A stretch of 64,000 nucleotides of DNA from Rhizobium sp. Q54 (GTDB lineage Bacteria > Pseudomonadota > Alphaproteobacteria > Rhizobiales > Xanthobacteraceae): positions 62,001 to 126,000 of the forward strand of contig CAMDSH010000003.1 in the NCBI GenBank assembly GCA_945907045.1, read 5' to 3'. Each line of letters starts with the position of its first letter. Position 1 is the stretch's first letter. A program made the translations under genes and the position numbers. Positions 18,213 to 27,220 of the stretch are shown here, piece after piece. Below the pieces are notes generated by a model. It was not told the origin of the DNA. It did no database searches and saw nothing but the letters and a program-made list of their open reading frames with translations.

Positions 18213-19303
18213 ACCTCAAGCGTGTGAGCCTTGCGGCCGCCGCGCTCGATCGAGGCCGGAGCCTCGTCTTCCGAAATCAGATGTTGCGCGAGGTTGAGCA
18301 GGCGCTGCGACAGCATCGCCGCGCCCTCGGCCAGTTCTTTCGAGCAGCGCACGATCTCGACGTTGTGCTCCATGTCCTCGTGCGACCAGCCGCGCGAATG
18401 CGCGATGTAGGGGAACTGCGGAAAGATGAAACCCAGCTCGGCGAAGAATCCGAGCATCTGCCCGGCGACCGACTGGATGTTGTCCTGCCCGCCGACGATG
18501 ATGAAGCCCGCGACCTTGTTGCGGATCAGCACCTTGTTGTTGATGGTCACCGCGTTCTGCACGCAGTTGAGCCGCTCGGCCATCTTGAAATACAGCGATG
18601 ACGCTGCACCCCAACGGATCGGCGTCGCGATGATGATGGCGTCGGCCCAATGCACCAGCGCCTCATACACCTGATCCATCTGGTCGCTGGTATCCATCTG
18701 CGTGATCGAGCACGGCCAGGTGCAGGCGCGCGCCGCTTTCGAGTAGTAGCCCTCGCAGTTGCGGAATTTCAGATCGTTGAGGCGCAGCAAGCGCGTTTCG
18801 GCGCCGTGAACCTTCGCAGCTTCCAGTGCGTGATTGAGCAAATGGTCCGAGCCAGAAAACCGCGGATTGGCCGCGTCCATCGCCGAGGTGGCGATGCCGG
18901 CAAGGCGCAACGGTCCCGGTTCGCGCGCCACCGGGCGCGACAGAGGGTGCGGATCGTGCGGCTTTTTCCCGCGTTTGCTGCCGGCGGCGACGTTGACGAG
19001 AACGCGGCCGCCTTCGACCTTCACCGGATAAGCTGGAACGCGGTCTTCCTCGTACCCCGGTTCGCCCAATCCCGTGCAGCGGTGGAATTTCCAGTTGTGC
19101 CAGGGGCAGACGATATAGTCGCCGTCGAGCCGGCCGTCGCCGAGCGGGCCGCCGACGTGGTTGCAGGTGTTCGAGACGACGCCGAATTTTCCATCCTTGA
19201 CGGAAAATGCGAAATCCCGGCCGCCCGCCGAGACGCGTTTGAGCGGCTGCTTGCAAAGCTCGGTTTCCGCGCCGATGTCGACCCAGTTTTCTTCTTCAGC
19301 CAT
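18209..19303 (-). CDS. Rieske [2Fe-2S] domain fused to flavodoxin/FMN-reductase domain
   Basis: 364 residues. Residues 1-110 are a Rieske ferredoxin domain with C47-N-H49 and C66-P-W-H69 cluster ligands. A basic Pro-rich linker (about 113-125) leads to an NADPH-dependent FMN reductase/flavodoxin-like domain (about 130-345): LAGIATSAM, the interface IIIATPIRWGAASSLYFKMAERLN and GFIIVGGQDNIQSVAGQML. No signal peptide, so cytoplasmic. A single polypeptide joining a Rieske centre to a flavin domain would shuttle electrons between NAD(P)H/flavin and a one-electron partner. It lies 72 bases downstream of the Rieske-haem membrane protein on the same strand. Natural partner and substrate are unknown. 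Confidence 0.87.
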   Translation of the reverse strand: MAEEENWVDIGAETELCKQPLKRVSAGGRDFAFSVKDGKFGVVSNTCNHVGGPLGDGRLDGDYIVCPWHNWKFHRCTGLGEPGYEEDRVPAYPVKVEGGRVLVNVAAGSKRGKKPHDPHPLSRPVAREPGPLRLAGIATSAMDAANPRFSGSDHLLNHALEAAKVHGAETRLLRLNDLKFRNCEGYYSKAARACTWPCSITQMDTSDQMDQVYEALVHWADAIIIATPIRWGAASSLYFKMAERLNCVQNAVTINNKVLIRNKVAGFIIVGGQDNIQSVAGQMLGFFAELGFIFPQFPYIAHSRGWSHEDMEHNVEIVRCSKELAEGAAMLSQRLLNLAQHLISEDEAPASIERGGRKAHTLEV

Positions 19304-19375
19304 GACGGTCTCAAGCCCCCAATTTGTTCAGCGCATCAGGTGAGAATACATCGCCGGTCTTGAAACTCGATGCCC

Positions 19376-20428
19376 TCACATCGCCTCGCTCGGAAATGTG
19401 ATCGCGGCCGGCGTGCCCGGCGGCAGCGGACGCGGGTCCACCTCGACGGTGCCGGCATTGATCCGCAGGCGATAGGTCGCGAGTTTTTCGGTGAATGGCG
19501 CTGGCGCGCAGCCGTCGGAGAGCTTGTACTGGTAGCCGTGCCACGGGCAGGTCACGCAGCCGTCGATGATGCGCCCCTCGCCAAGCGGGCCGTTCTGGTG
19601 CGCGCATAAATTCGTGAACGCACCGATCTGCTGGCCATCGCGGAACACGGCGATGCGTTCGCCGCCGGGCGCGGCGACGATGCGCGCGCGCTTGTCCGGG
19701 ATCGAGCGCGGCGGGCCCACGGGAATCCAGCCGTCGGCGCTCAGCGCATTGCCCTTGTCGAGCGTGCGCTCGCGCCAGCCCGCGATGAGGTGCAGCACGG
19801 CGACGGTGCCTGCGCCGCCGATCAGCATCAGCGGAATGAGGATGGTGCGTTCGCCCTGCATGATGCCGAGCGCGACATGCATCACCACCAGCCCATAGGC
19901 GATGTAAACCGCCATGTGCAGCGCTTTCCACACGCGCGGCGACAGGAACAGCAGCCAGAAATCATGACTGGTCGCGGCCATCAGGAACATGATGAGAAGC
20001 GCGCCGACGCCGAGCGCCTTGAACGGGAAGCCGATGAACTTGGTGTATTGCGGCCAGTTGGTGAGTTCGGCGCCGAGGTTCGGCAAGGCGTTCTGCGCGA
20101 TGTACCAGGTCAGCAGGAAGCTGACATGGATAAGCGCGACCGCGAACGTCATCACGCCGAAATGCCGGCGGTTATAGAGCAGCGGCAGAAAGCGCGGATT
20201 GAGCCGCGCCAGCGGCCCGATGCATAAAATCACGGTCAGCATCAGGTAAGCGCAGGTGCCGAAAGCTCTAATCCAGTTATCGAGCGAGTCGATGAAATTC
20301 TTCGGCGGATGCAACTGCCAATGGATGGTCACAAAGCCGCTGATGAAGATCGTGACGGCGGCGAGCAGGATGCCGTCATAGATGAGCTTGTCCCTGTTCC
20401 ACTGGACCGCACCGAAGCCGACGCTCAT
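19376..20428 (-). CDS. Ferric-reductase-like haem membrane domain fused to C-terminal Rieske domain
   Basis: 350 residues. About six membrane helices (residues 15-215) form a ferric-reductase-like domain with candidate haem-b histidines H101, H171 and H184. After a linker, residues 235-345 are a Rieske domain with C275-A-H277 and C294-P-W-H297. Families with this membrane core include MsrQ/YedZ and NOX-type reductases, which usually carry FAD/NAD domains instead. The arrangement suggests transmembrane electron transfer between the quinone/haem level and the Rieske centre on one face. It is preceded on the same strand by two tiny membrane-protein genes and followed by the Rieske-flavin fusion, forming a likely redox operon. 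Confidence 0.87.
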   Translation of the reverse strand: MSVGFGAVQWNRDKLIYDGILLAAVTIFISGFVTIHWQLHPPKNFIDSLDNWIRAFGTCAYLMLTVILCIGPLARLNPRFLPLLYNRRHFGVMTFAVALIHVSFLLTWYIAQNALPNLGAELTNWPQYTKFIGFPFKALGVGALLIMFLMAATSHDFWLLFLSPRVWKALHMAVYIAYGLVVMHVALGIMQGERTILIPLMLIGGAGTVAVLHLIAGWRERTLDKGNALSADGWIPVGPPRSIPDKRARIVAAPGGERIAVFRDGQQIGAFTNLCAHQNGPLGEGRIIDGCVTCPWHGYQYKLSDGCAPAPFTEKLATYRLRINAGTVEVDPRPLPPGTPAAITFPSEAM

Positions 20429-20450
20429 CGCTGTTTCCCTGTTGTCATGC

Positions 20451-20558
20451 TCATGTGGGCGGTGCGCGCAGGATGAGCGCCAGCGCGAAACCGATCGTCA
20501 CGGCCAGCGCCAGCAGCGGCCAGATTTTACGGTGAGCGGAGCGATGGGCGCGTCTCAT
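20451..20558 (-). CDS. Very small membrane peptide (35 residues)
   Basis: An ATG at 20558 overlaps the stop of the 71-residue gene (ATGA), giving 35 residues: a basic N-terminus (MRRAHRSAHRK) and one hydrophobic helix (IWPLLALAVTIGFALALIL). The arrangement basic-in then helix predicts a single-pass N-in protein. Length and position, between another small membrane protein and the haem-Rieske gene 22 bases downstream, suggest an accessory subunit of that membrane complex. Family unknown. Confidence 0.6.
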   Translation of the reverse strand: MRRAHRSAHRKIWPLLALAVTIGFALALILRAPPT

Positions 20559-20770
20559 GCCGCGCTCCCAGAACGCAACCAGCGGAAGAGAATGTAAGGC
20601 CAGAGCGCAGTCGCGCCCGGCAGCAGAAGGATGCGCGCGCCTGCCGTGAAGCCGGTATGCGGCGCGACGCGCGCGAGCCCGAATGTCACGAACGTGATCG
20701 CCGTTACGAGGCCGATAACAATGTAGAGAGCAAGGCCACAAGTGAGGGTCATGGCAATGGCGTCCGTCAC
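20555..20770 (-). CDS. Small two-helix membrane protein (71 residues)
   Basis: 71 residues with an N-terminal hydrophobic helix (LTCGLALYIVIGLVTAITFVTFG), a short loop with VAPHTGF, and a second hydrophobic segment (ILLLPGATALWPYILFRWL) ending in a basic tail. The conserved-looking loop and the coupling to the 35-residue gene indicate a genuine gene at the head of the Rieske redox operon. Function unknown; a small subunit of a membrane electron-transfer complex is a reasonable guess. Confidence 0.68.
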   Translation of the reverse strand: MTDAIAMTLTCGLALYIVIGLVTAITFVTFGLARVAPHTGFTAGARILLLPGATALWPYILFRWLRSGSAA

Positions 20771-20860
20771 CTTTTCATCGTTCTATAGGGTCAACCATAA
20801 CGTAGCCCAAGACAAGAGCGGCGGTAGCGCGCTGCGTCATCACAGAAAAGGAAAGCGGCG

Positions 20861-21712
20861 ATGAGCGGACCGGATTGGCGGCCACTTCGCGGTGTCGATC
20901 CGCGCCGGATGAGCGAGGCGCGTCTGCAGGCGCATTACGCGCTGCAATGGCTGGCGCGCGCGGCGCGCGGCTATTGTCCGCCGCAGCCGGACGACAGCCA
21001 TACGAATTTGGGCTGGGATGACGGGCTCAACGGGTTCACGACGCATCCGCTTAAAGGCGGCGTGAAGCTGGGTCTGCGGATGGCGGATTGCCAGCTGGTG
21101 CTGCTGGATGGTGCGAAGGCGGCGCAAAGTTTTTCCGTGCAGGGCCGCACCGACGCGCAGGTGCGGCAATGGCTGGGTGAGCAACTGGGCACGCGCGGCT
21201 TCGATGCGAAGCTGCTTGATGCGTCATCACCGTATGAAATGCCTGCGCATGCCATCGCCAAGGGCGCAATCTATGCCCCCGTTGATGTGGCCGATGCTTT
21301 AAGTGAGTTGGCAGCGTGGTACGCGAACTCAAACCGCTCGCTCGGCAGCGTGAAAAAACAGATCGAGAGTCACAAACTGGAAGCCGCGCCGGTGCGCTGC
21401 TGGCCACATCATTTCGATCTCGCCACGCTGGCCTCGATCCCCGCGCGCGGCGCCAAGGAAGCAGGCTCCGTCGGCGTTGGGATTTCGCCGGGCGATGAAT
21501 ATTACGATGAGTCTTATTTCTATGTGTCGGTGTATCCGGAACCCGATGCGGCTTCGCTGCCAAAATTGCCGAAGTTAGGTCATTGGCACACGCACGAATT
21601 CATGGCGGCGATTGCACCAGCTCACAAGATCGTCGCGGCGAAGGAGCAGGGCGCCGAGACCGATGCGTTCCTGCGCGGCGCGGTCGAGAGCGCGATCAAG
21701 ATTTTAAGTTGA
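20861..21712 (+). CDS. Uncharacterised protein, DUF5996-like by motif memory
   Basis: 283 residues with no signal peptide or membrane helix. The central part has RCWPHHFDLATL followed by GVGISPGDEYYDESYFYVSVYPEP, a pattern I associate with the DUF5996 family, whose function is unknown. The C-terminal part has LGHWHTHEFMAAIA. The conserved His and Asp/Glu residues in these blocks could bind a metal. It stands alone on the plus strand between two minus-strand operons, with only 8 bases between its stop and the end of the amidase gene. The ATG at 20861 has AGGAAAG upstream. Confidence 0.75.
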   Translation: MSGPDWRPLRGVDPRRMSEARLQAHYALQWLARAARGYCPPQPDDSHTNLGWDDGLNGFTTHPLKGGVKLGLRMADCQLVLLDGAKAAQSFSVQGRTDAQVRQWLGEQLGTRGFDAKLLDASSPYEMPAHAIAKGAIYAPVDVADALSELAAWYANSNRSLGSVKKQIESHKLEAAPVRCWPHHFDLATLASIPARGAKEAGSVGVGISPGDEYYDESYFYVSVYPEPDAASLPKLPKLGHWHTHEFMAAIAPAHKIVAAKEQGAETDAFLRGAVESAIKILS

Positions 21713-21720
21713 GAAGAAAA

Positions 21721-22602
21721 TTACTCCGCCGCGGCGGAATAATTTTGCGAGCGGGCGTGACGCCGAATGCGCGGAGCGGACGCCAGTTTGTGCGCGGGCT
21801 TCTGCGCCACTTGCAGCGCGCGTGACGCGCAGAAGCTTTCAACCGCCTCGGTCACCGACGCGCCGATGACGGCCTGATATTCCGGCGTTCCGACCAGCAA
21901 TTCTTCGTTGCGATTGACGATGGAGCCGGCCTCGAACAGCACCGCCGGTATGCGCGGCGTTTTCAGCACGAACAGCGCGTCATAGCGGTAGACGCCGACG
22001 TCCTTGTCCAGCAATTCGTGCCGGAAACGGCCCATGAACGCTTCGGTATAATGCGGCGCGTAATGCAGGCCGCGGTCCTTCAACTGATGTCCCAGCAGTT
22101 TCGCGAATTCCAGGCTCGCCTTGTGATCGCCATTGCCATACGCGACGAAAATGGAATGCCCCCGGAACCTGTCGCTGTAATTCGCCGGCTTGCCTTCGTA
22201 CTCCCATTTTTCCAAAAACGAATTCGGCACCGCGTCGTGGTGGATCGAGAGCAGCAGATCGGCCGGCGTTTCCTTGACGTGCGCGACGCGCTTGTACATC
22301 GCGGGCTTGGCGAGGCCGGGCGTGACCAGCACTTCGGTGCGGGCAAACCCTGCGCCGGTGAGCGCACGTTCGATCTGCTTCGCTAGATTGAGATTGAACT
22401 CATATTCGGTAACGCCGCGCGCACTGATCGCGCCGGGCGCCTCAACGGTGTGACCGACATCGAGAATGACGCGGAACGAAGCGCGGTCGCAATTTGTACC
22501 GATGAGTTTCGCCGCGGGATTTTCAGGCGTTTGCGCATGCGCGATTTGCGGCGCGATCGAGAGTATCGCGAATGCGATTGCGCTTGTGCGCAAGGATGTC
22601 AT
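21721..22602 (-). CDS. N-acetylmuramoyl-L-alanine amidase (Amidase_3), secreted
   Basis: About 293 residues with a Sec signal peptide (SAIAFAILSIAPQIAHAQ). Amidase_3 zinc and catalytic motifs are present in order: ILDVGHT (zinc His), EYEFNLN (zinc Glu), LLSIHHDA (zinc His) and VLFEAGSI (catalytic Glu). It would cleave the amide between MurNAc and the stem peptide in the periplasm. No AMIN or LysM targeting domain is seen; the last 25 residues are basic. ATG at 22602 is chosen; a GTG four codons upstream is possible. It is the last gene of the molybdenum hydroxylase operon, an unexpected neighbour whose co-transcription may be incidental. Confidence 0.88.
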   Translation of the reverse strand: MTSLRTSAIAFAILSIAPQIAHAQTPENPAAKLIGTNCDRASFRVILDVGHTVEAPGAISARGVTEYEFNLNLAKQIERALTGAGFARTEVLVTPGLAKPAMYKRVAHVKETPADLLLSIHHDAVPNSFLEKWEYEGKPANYSDRFRGHSIFVAYGNGDHKASLEFAKLLGHQLKDRGLHYAPHYTEAFMGRFRHELLDKDVGVYRYDALFVLKTPRIPAVLFEAGSIVNRNEELLVGTPEYQAVIGASVTEAVESFCASRALQVAQKPAHKLASAPRIRRHARSQNYSAAAE

Positions 22603-22633
22603 GGAACAATGCACCGCAACCCGCCCGTTTGAG

Positions 22634-24748
22634 TCACTGCGCGAGCAGTGTCGCCATGATCCTCTCGCGGGTCAATGGAAGATCGCGGATGCGCGCGCCG
22701 AGCGCATGTGAAACCGCGTTGCCGATGGCCGCCGCCGTTGGACCGGCGGTGGCTTCGCCGAGGCCGAGCGGCAAATCGCTGGCGCTCTTGACGAACTCGA
22801 TGTGAATTTCGGGAACTTCGCTGAATCGGATCACCGGATAAGTGTCCCAGTCGATGGAACTCACGCCGGTTCCCTCCAGCCGCACCTGCTCCTTGAGCAC
22901 CCAGCTCGCGGACTGAATGATGCCGCCTTCCAGCTGGTTGATCGCGCCATCGGGATTGACGATCAGCCCAGCATCCGTCGAGCACCAGACTTCGCGCAAC
23001 CGAATCGTCTCATCGACCTCAAGTTCGACGATAACGGCGGAATAAGCCGCGCGGTTTTTGTAACGCGAAAATCCGATGCCGCGTCCGCGCCCCGTCCCGG
23101 CGGGCAACCCGGCTTTCCATTTCGCCATTTTCGCCACGTGCTCGATGACGCCGCGCGCGCGCGGATCGGTGAGAAATTCGAGGCGATACGCGACAGGGTC
23201 TTTGCCCGCTTTCTCGGCGAGTTCGTCGATGAAAGATTCGATCGCAAACACATTCGGCATCGCGCCGAGCCCGCGCAAGGCGGAGGTGCGGATCGGCGTT
23301 TCCGGAATGAGATGATGGATGATGCGTTTGGCCGCAATATCGTAAAGCGGATCGGCGTTGCGCGTCGCGCCGCCGCCGTTGGAGTCGGGAACGTCGGCAT
23401 GCTTGGCCGGAGGCGGCGGGTTCGGCAAAGCCTCGGCACCCAAAAGATTTCCGCTGCCCGGCCGCGCGCTGTGCGTGCCGCTCCAGATTTCCGCCGTCCA
23501 GTCTGATGGATGCCCTTTGTCGTCGATCTCGGCGCGCACCTTCACCGCCATCGCGGGGCTCATCGGCTCGAACGCGAATTCCTCCTCGCGCCGCCAGCGC
23601 ACGCGCACCGGCTTCCCCGGCATCTGCATTGCGATGATAGCGGCGTCGGCGGCGACATCATCCGCGCCGTTGTGCCCGTAGCAGCCGGGGCCCTGCACGT
23701 GCCGGACGGAAATCGCTTTCGGCTCCAGCCCCAGCGACTGCGCCAGCGTGTTGCGCAGCGGATAGACGCCCTGCGCATGCGTCCACACCGTGAGATGTCC
23801 GTCGCGATACTCGGCAAGCGCGCATGACGGCGCGATGGAGGCATGCGCGAGGTGGCCGCGCGTGTAAGTCGCTTCATGCCGCGTCTTGCCGCGCCCGGTT
23901 GGCTCCGGCGCGCCGACGGTGCGGTCGATGGAAGGCCGCTGCAACAGCCATGACGCCTCTTGTTGTTGCGGGCTGATCTGTTCGACGCCGTTCCACACGA
24001 CGTGATTGGCCGCCGCCGCGCCCGCCGCTTCGACGGCGGTTTCATTCTCGCCGACGATGGCGAGGAAATTTCCATGCCGCACGAATTCGACCGGCCCCTT
24101 GGCGGCGCGGCGGATCGCGGCCTCATCGACGCTGGCGATGCTCGCGCCGCGCTTCGGCTGGCGCACTACGCGCGCGTGCTTCATGCCGTCGAGAACCATG
24201 TCGTGAATGAACGCCGCTTCGCCGAACACTTTTGCCGGCAAATCCAGCCGCGCGGTGTTTTGACCGATGATGCTGTAATCCGACATCGCCTTGATCTGCG
24301 CGTTGCCGGTCGCGTTGCCTGCAAGGCTGACAGCGCCCGCGAGCGTCCAGTAATCCTGTCCCGACGCCTTGCCGTTGCGCAGAATGCCCCCGTCCTTGAT
24401 CGATAGTTCCTTTACATCGCAACCGATTTTGCTTGCCGCCTGCGCCAGAAACAGCGCGCGGACTTCCGCGCAGGCCTGCCGCAGCGCGACGCCGCCGAAT
24501 TGCAGCGACTGGCTCCCCGCGGTGAATCCCTCGTTCGGCGTTTTGTCCGTGTCGCCGGACGCAATCGCGATGCGCTCCAGCGCGACATCGAGTTCTTCCG
24601 CTGCGATCTGCGCCATCGCGGTCAGCACGCCCTGTCCGATCTCGACCTTGCCGGTAAAGATCGCGACCTTGCCCTTGGAAGGAAACGCCACCCAGCGGTT
24701 GAGGCCGGGGTTGTCGGTCAGCGCGCCGGGGAGAGTAGGGGCGTTCAT
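22634..24748 (-). CDS. Molybdenum hydroxylase large subunit (IorB/xanthine dehydrogenase family)
   Basis: 704 residues resembling the beta subunit of isoquinoline 1-oxidoreductase. Recognisable blocks: GKVEIGQGVLTAMAQIAAEEL, GSQSLQFGG, VQGPGCYGHNGADDVAADAA, and near the C-terminus GLGEATAGPTAAAIGNAVSHALG, which holds the conserved catalytic Glu of the family. These enzymes hydroxylate N-heterocycles or oxidise aldehydes using Mo-cytosine-dinucleotide cofactor. There is no Tat signal, so it should be cytoplasmic. It overlaps the small [2Fe-2S] subunit gene by 4 bases (coupled). No FAD subunit is nearby, as in the IorAB type that passes electrons onward by other carriers, possibly the neighbouring Rieske proteins (inference). 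Confidence 0.9.
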   Translation of the reverse strand: MNAPTLPGALTDNPGLNRWVAFPSKGKVAIFTGKVEIGQGVLTAMAQIAAEELDVALERIAIASGDTDKTPNEGFTAGSQSLQFGGVALRQACAEVRALFLAQAASKIGCDVKELSIKDGGILRNGKASGQDYWTLAGAVSLAGNATGNAQIKAMSDYSIIGQNTARLDLPAKVFGEAAFIHDMVLDGMKHARVVRQPKRGASIASVDEAAIRRAAKGPVEFVRHGNFLAIVGENETAVEAAGAAAANHVVWNGVEQISPQQQEASWLLQRPSIDRTVGAPEPTGRGKTRHEATYTRGHLAHASIAPSCALAEYRDGHLTVWTHAQGVYPLRNTLAQSLGLEPKAISVRHVQGPGCYGHNGADDVAADAAIIAMQMPGKPVRVRWRREEEFAFEPMSPAMAVKVRAEIDDKGHPSDWTAEIWSGTHSARPGSGNLLGAEALPNPPPPAKHADVPDSNGGGATRNADPLYDIAAKRIIHHLIPETPIRTSALRGLGAMPNVFAIESFIDELAEKAGKDPVAYRLEFLTDPRARGVIEHVAKMAKWKAGLPAGTGRGRGIGFSRYKNRAAYSAVIVELEVDETIRLREVWCSTDAGLIVNPDGAINQLEGGIIQSASWVLKEQVRLEGTGVSSIDWDTYPVIRFSEVPEIHIEFVKSASDLPLGLGEATAGPTAAAIGNAVSHALGARIRDLPLTRERIMATLLAQ

Positions 24749-25227
24749 TGTTTTTTCCCCGCGCGCAGTTGCGTTGCGGCCTTGGCGATGGCGCGCATGA
24801 TCCGGTTATGCGAGCCGCAGCGGCAGATGTTGCCATCGAGCGCCTGTGCGATTTCGCTGCGCGTCGGCGACGGATTGCGGTCGAGCAGCGCTTTGGCGGA
24901 AATCAGAATGCCGGAGAGGCAATAGCCGCATTGCCCCGCCTGTTCGTCGATGAAGGCCTGCTGCAACGGATGCGGCTTGTCGTGCGTTCCCAGGCCTTCA
25001 ACCGTCGTGACCGATTTGCCGGCGGCACTCGCGGTTGGGTGCGTGCATGATTTCACCGGCGCGCCGTCGATCAGCACCATGCAGCAGCCGCACTGTTCAA
25101 GCCCGCAGCCGAAGCGCGTCCCGACCAGACCAAGATCGTTGCGCAGCGCCGCGAGCAGCGGCGTGTTCTCGTCCGCCGCGACGCTGACGGTCTTGCCGTT
25201 GACCTTTAAATCGATGCGCGCCGTCAT
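24745..25227 (-). CDS. [2Fe-2S] subunit of molybdenum hydroxylase (IorA type)
   Basis: 160 residues with both cluster sites. The plant-type ferredoxin cluster is bound by C41, C46, C49 and C61; the helical second domain has QCGYCLSG and GNICRCGSHNRI. This is the standard small subunit of two-component molybdenum hydroxylases. It precedes and overlaps the large-subunit gene by 4 bases. Electrons from the Mo site pass through both clusters to an external acceptor. Confidence 0.94.
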   Translation of the reverse strand: MTARIDLKVNGKTVSVAADENTPLLAALRNDLGLVGTRFGCGLEQCGCCMVLIDGAPVKSCTHPTASAAGKSVTTVEGLGTHDKPHPLQQAFIDEQAGQCGYCLSGILISAKALLDRNPSPTRSEIAQALDGNICRCGSHNRIMRAIAKAATQLRAGKKQ

Positions 25228-25236
25228 CGCAAACCG

Positions 25237-26259
25237 TCAGAACGTGAAGGCGTCGTGATAAGCGCCCTGCACCTGTCCGCCGGGAACGGGCCCGCCGCCG
25301 GGGACATGAATCATGTCGCCGATCACCGCGCAGGTCGCGCCATGCAGTCCGTGACGCGGGATCGCCATCGGGGCCATCGCTTCCCAGGTATCGGTTTTCG
25401 GATCGTAGGCTTCGTTGGTGCCGAACACCTTGCCGGTCGCTTCGCCGCCGAACACGACGATCTTGCCCTTGATGTAGATGCACGAAGGCCCGCTGCGCGG
25501 CGTCGGCAGCGGCGCGCGGAACGTCCAGCCGTCGGTCTTCGGATCGTAGACGGCGTTAAGCCCGGTGTTGAAATCGTAACTGTCCATGCGCCCGGCGATG
25601 GCGTGGATTTTCCCGTCCACCACCGCGACGCCCATGTGGTCGCGCTGGCCGACGAAAGGCTGCGTGCCGGTCGAGCCGCGCATGCCGCCGAGGATCGTGT
25701 ATTTGTCGGTTGCAGGATCGTAAATCTCGTGCCACTCCACCGAGCGAACGTCGCGCCCGCCAAGCAGATGGATTTTGCCTTCCAGCACGATGGCGGAAAT
25801 CGCGCCGCGCGGACGCGCAAGCCCTGCGATTGGCGCCCACTGATCGGTGGCGGTGTCATAGACATAGCATTTGGAATGCGGGCAGCGGTTCTGCTCGACG
25901 AATCCGCCGAAGGTATAAATCTTGGTGCCGATGGAAACGCCGGCGACGTGATTGCACGGCAGCGGGAACGGCGCTTTCAGCGACCATGTTTTTGATTTTG
26001 AATCGTAGACCTGATGGAAGTTGCCATCGACGCGATGCTTGGCGTAACCGGCGATGACGTGAATCTTGTCGCCGCAGCCGATGACGGCATGTTCGCCGGT
26101 CGGGATCGGCATGCGCGGCTGCTCGATCCATTTGCCCGCATTGGCGGCAACGGGCGCGACACTGGTGATGTAGCGCTGCTTCTCGACCGTCTTCGGAATG
26201 TCGGTGACGGTCTTGTCGTTCAGGCCGAGAAAGAGCGGGAGTTCTTGTTCTGCTGCCAT
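25237..26259 (-). CDS. Kelch-repeat beta-propeller protein
   Basis: 340 residues from ATG at 26259, 9 bases upstream-adjacent to the isomerase stop. At least five or six Kelch repeats are visible, each with a GG doublet and a later Tyr/Trp pair: YTFGGF...YDTATDQWAPI, HLLGGRD...YDPATDKYTIL, HAIAGRM...YDPKTDGWTF, VVFGGEA...YDPKTDTWEAM, HVPGGGP. No signal peptide, so probably cytoplasmic. In this operon it may bind or process the same substrate as the molybdenum hydroxylase; Kelch propellers can also be enzymes such as mutarotases. Longer in-frame readings upstream overlap the isomerase gene and are spurious. Confidence 0.88.
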   Translation of the reverse strand: MAAEQELPLFLGLNDKTVTDIPKTVEKQRYITSVAPVAANAGKWIEQPRMPIPTGEHAVIGCGDKIHVIAGYAKHRVDGNFHQVYDSKSKTWSLKAPFPLPCNHVAGVSIGTKIYTFGGFVEQNRCPHSKCYVYDTATDQWAPIAGLARPRGAISAIVLEGKIHLLGGRDVRSVEWHEIYDPATDKYTILGGMRGSTGTQPFVGQRDHMGVAVVDGKIHAIAGRMDSYDFNTGLNAVYDPKTDGWTFRAPLPTPRSGPSCIYIKGKIVVFGGEATGKVFGTNEAYDPKTDTWEAMAPMAIPRHGLHGATCAVIGDMIHVPGGGPVPGGQVQGAYHDAFTF

Positions 26260-26267
26260 GATAAACC

Positions 26268-27107
26268 TCAATTCGCATAAGTGGGGACGGCGTCCCGCAA
26301 TAATTTGCGCGTCAGTTCGACGCCTTCTCGCGCGACATCGTAGGGCGATTGCGCCCACAGGTCGGGGTTTGGCGCCTCGTAGCTCAGGTATCCGGTGTAG
26401 CCCTTTTCCGCCAGCAGGCCGAGCATCTCGCGCCATTTGACCACGCCCTTGCCGGGCGGCAGCCGGTCGGTCGGCCGTTTCACGCCGGTGACCGGATTGG
26501 GCGAGAGGTCGCTGTACTGGAAGCAGAAGATTTGTTCGGCCGGAACGCTCTCGAAGCCGCGTCCGCCCGCGCCGCTGCGCGTGAAGTGGTAGGCGTCGAT
26601 CAGGTAGCCGCAGTTCGGCTTGTTCGCGCCGGTGATAAGTTCGGTCAGCACGCCAAGGCTGTTGAGCACGTCGTGCTGCGAGTTGAATTCGATCGCGAGG
26701 CGCAATTTGTATTCGGCGGCGATGTCGCCGGCCTCGCGCAAATATTTGATCGCATCCTTGATCGGGCCGTTGATCTGCCCCGGCGCGCTCATCAGCATGT
26801 TGCAGCCGAGCGCCACGGCATTTTCGCAACTCTCGCGAAACACCTTGAACAGCCGCTTGCTCTCATCGCCGGTGGCGAACAGCCAGCCGTATTCGACGCC
26901 GAGCACGCCGACCGGGATGCCGCTTTTCTTGATGAGGTCGAGCACCTGGGCATTGCTCATGCCGGTATCGAAGCAGCGCTTGAAATCCGTGCGGCGCAAT
27001 TCGACCGCGTCGAAACCGCCCTTGCGTGCCGCATCGAGCGCCGTCGCCAATGGCGTCGTGTCGATGGTCCACATATGCAACGCGAGACGCCCGAACTTAT
27101 CTGCCAT
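26268..27107 (-). CDS. Sugar phosphate isomerase/epimerase-like TIM-barrel protein
   Basis: 279 residues of the xylose-isomerase-like TIM-barrel (AP endonuclease 2) superfamily. Key pieces: LALHMWTIDTTPL, GGFDAVELRRTDF, LAIEFNSQ with a ligand Glu, GYLIDAYHF with ligand Asp/His, FQYSDLSPNP, and GYLSYEAPNP with the last ligand Glu. These enzymes bind a divalent metal and isomerise or dehydrate sugars or polyols. ATG at 27107 is used; GTG at 27119 is possible. It is the first gene of the minus-strand operon that runs through Kelch, molybdenum hydroxylase and amidase genes. Its substrate is unknown. Confidence 0.84.
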   Translation of the reverse strand: MADKFGRLALHMWTIDTTPLATALDAARKGGFDAVELRRTDFKRCFDTGMSNAQVLDLIKKSGIPVGVLGVEYGWLFATGDESKRLFKVFRESCENAVALGCNMLMSAPGQINGPIKDAIKYLREAGDIAAEYKLRLAIEFNSQHDVLNSLGVLTELITGANKPNCGYLIDAYHFTRSGAGGRGFESVPAEQIFCFQYSDLSPNPVTGVKRPTDRLPPGKGVVKWREMLGLLAEKGYTGYLSYEAPNPDLWAQSPYDVAREGVELTRKLLRDAVPTYAN

Positions 27108-27220
27108 ACTGCCGCTCACTTGCGCTCACTTGATGCCACTAACGGGCTTTGGATTAGACTGCGCGATTGTCTATGTCGAGACTGCCGTGGACGCGTTCCG
27201 CGTGAGGGGAGATTTAAGTC

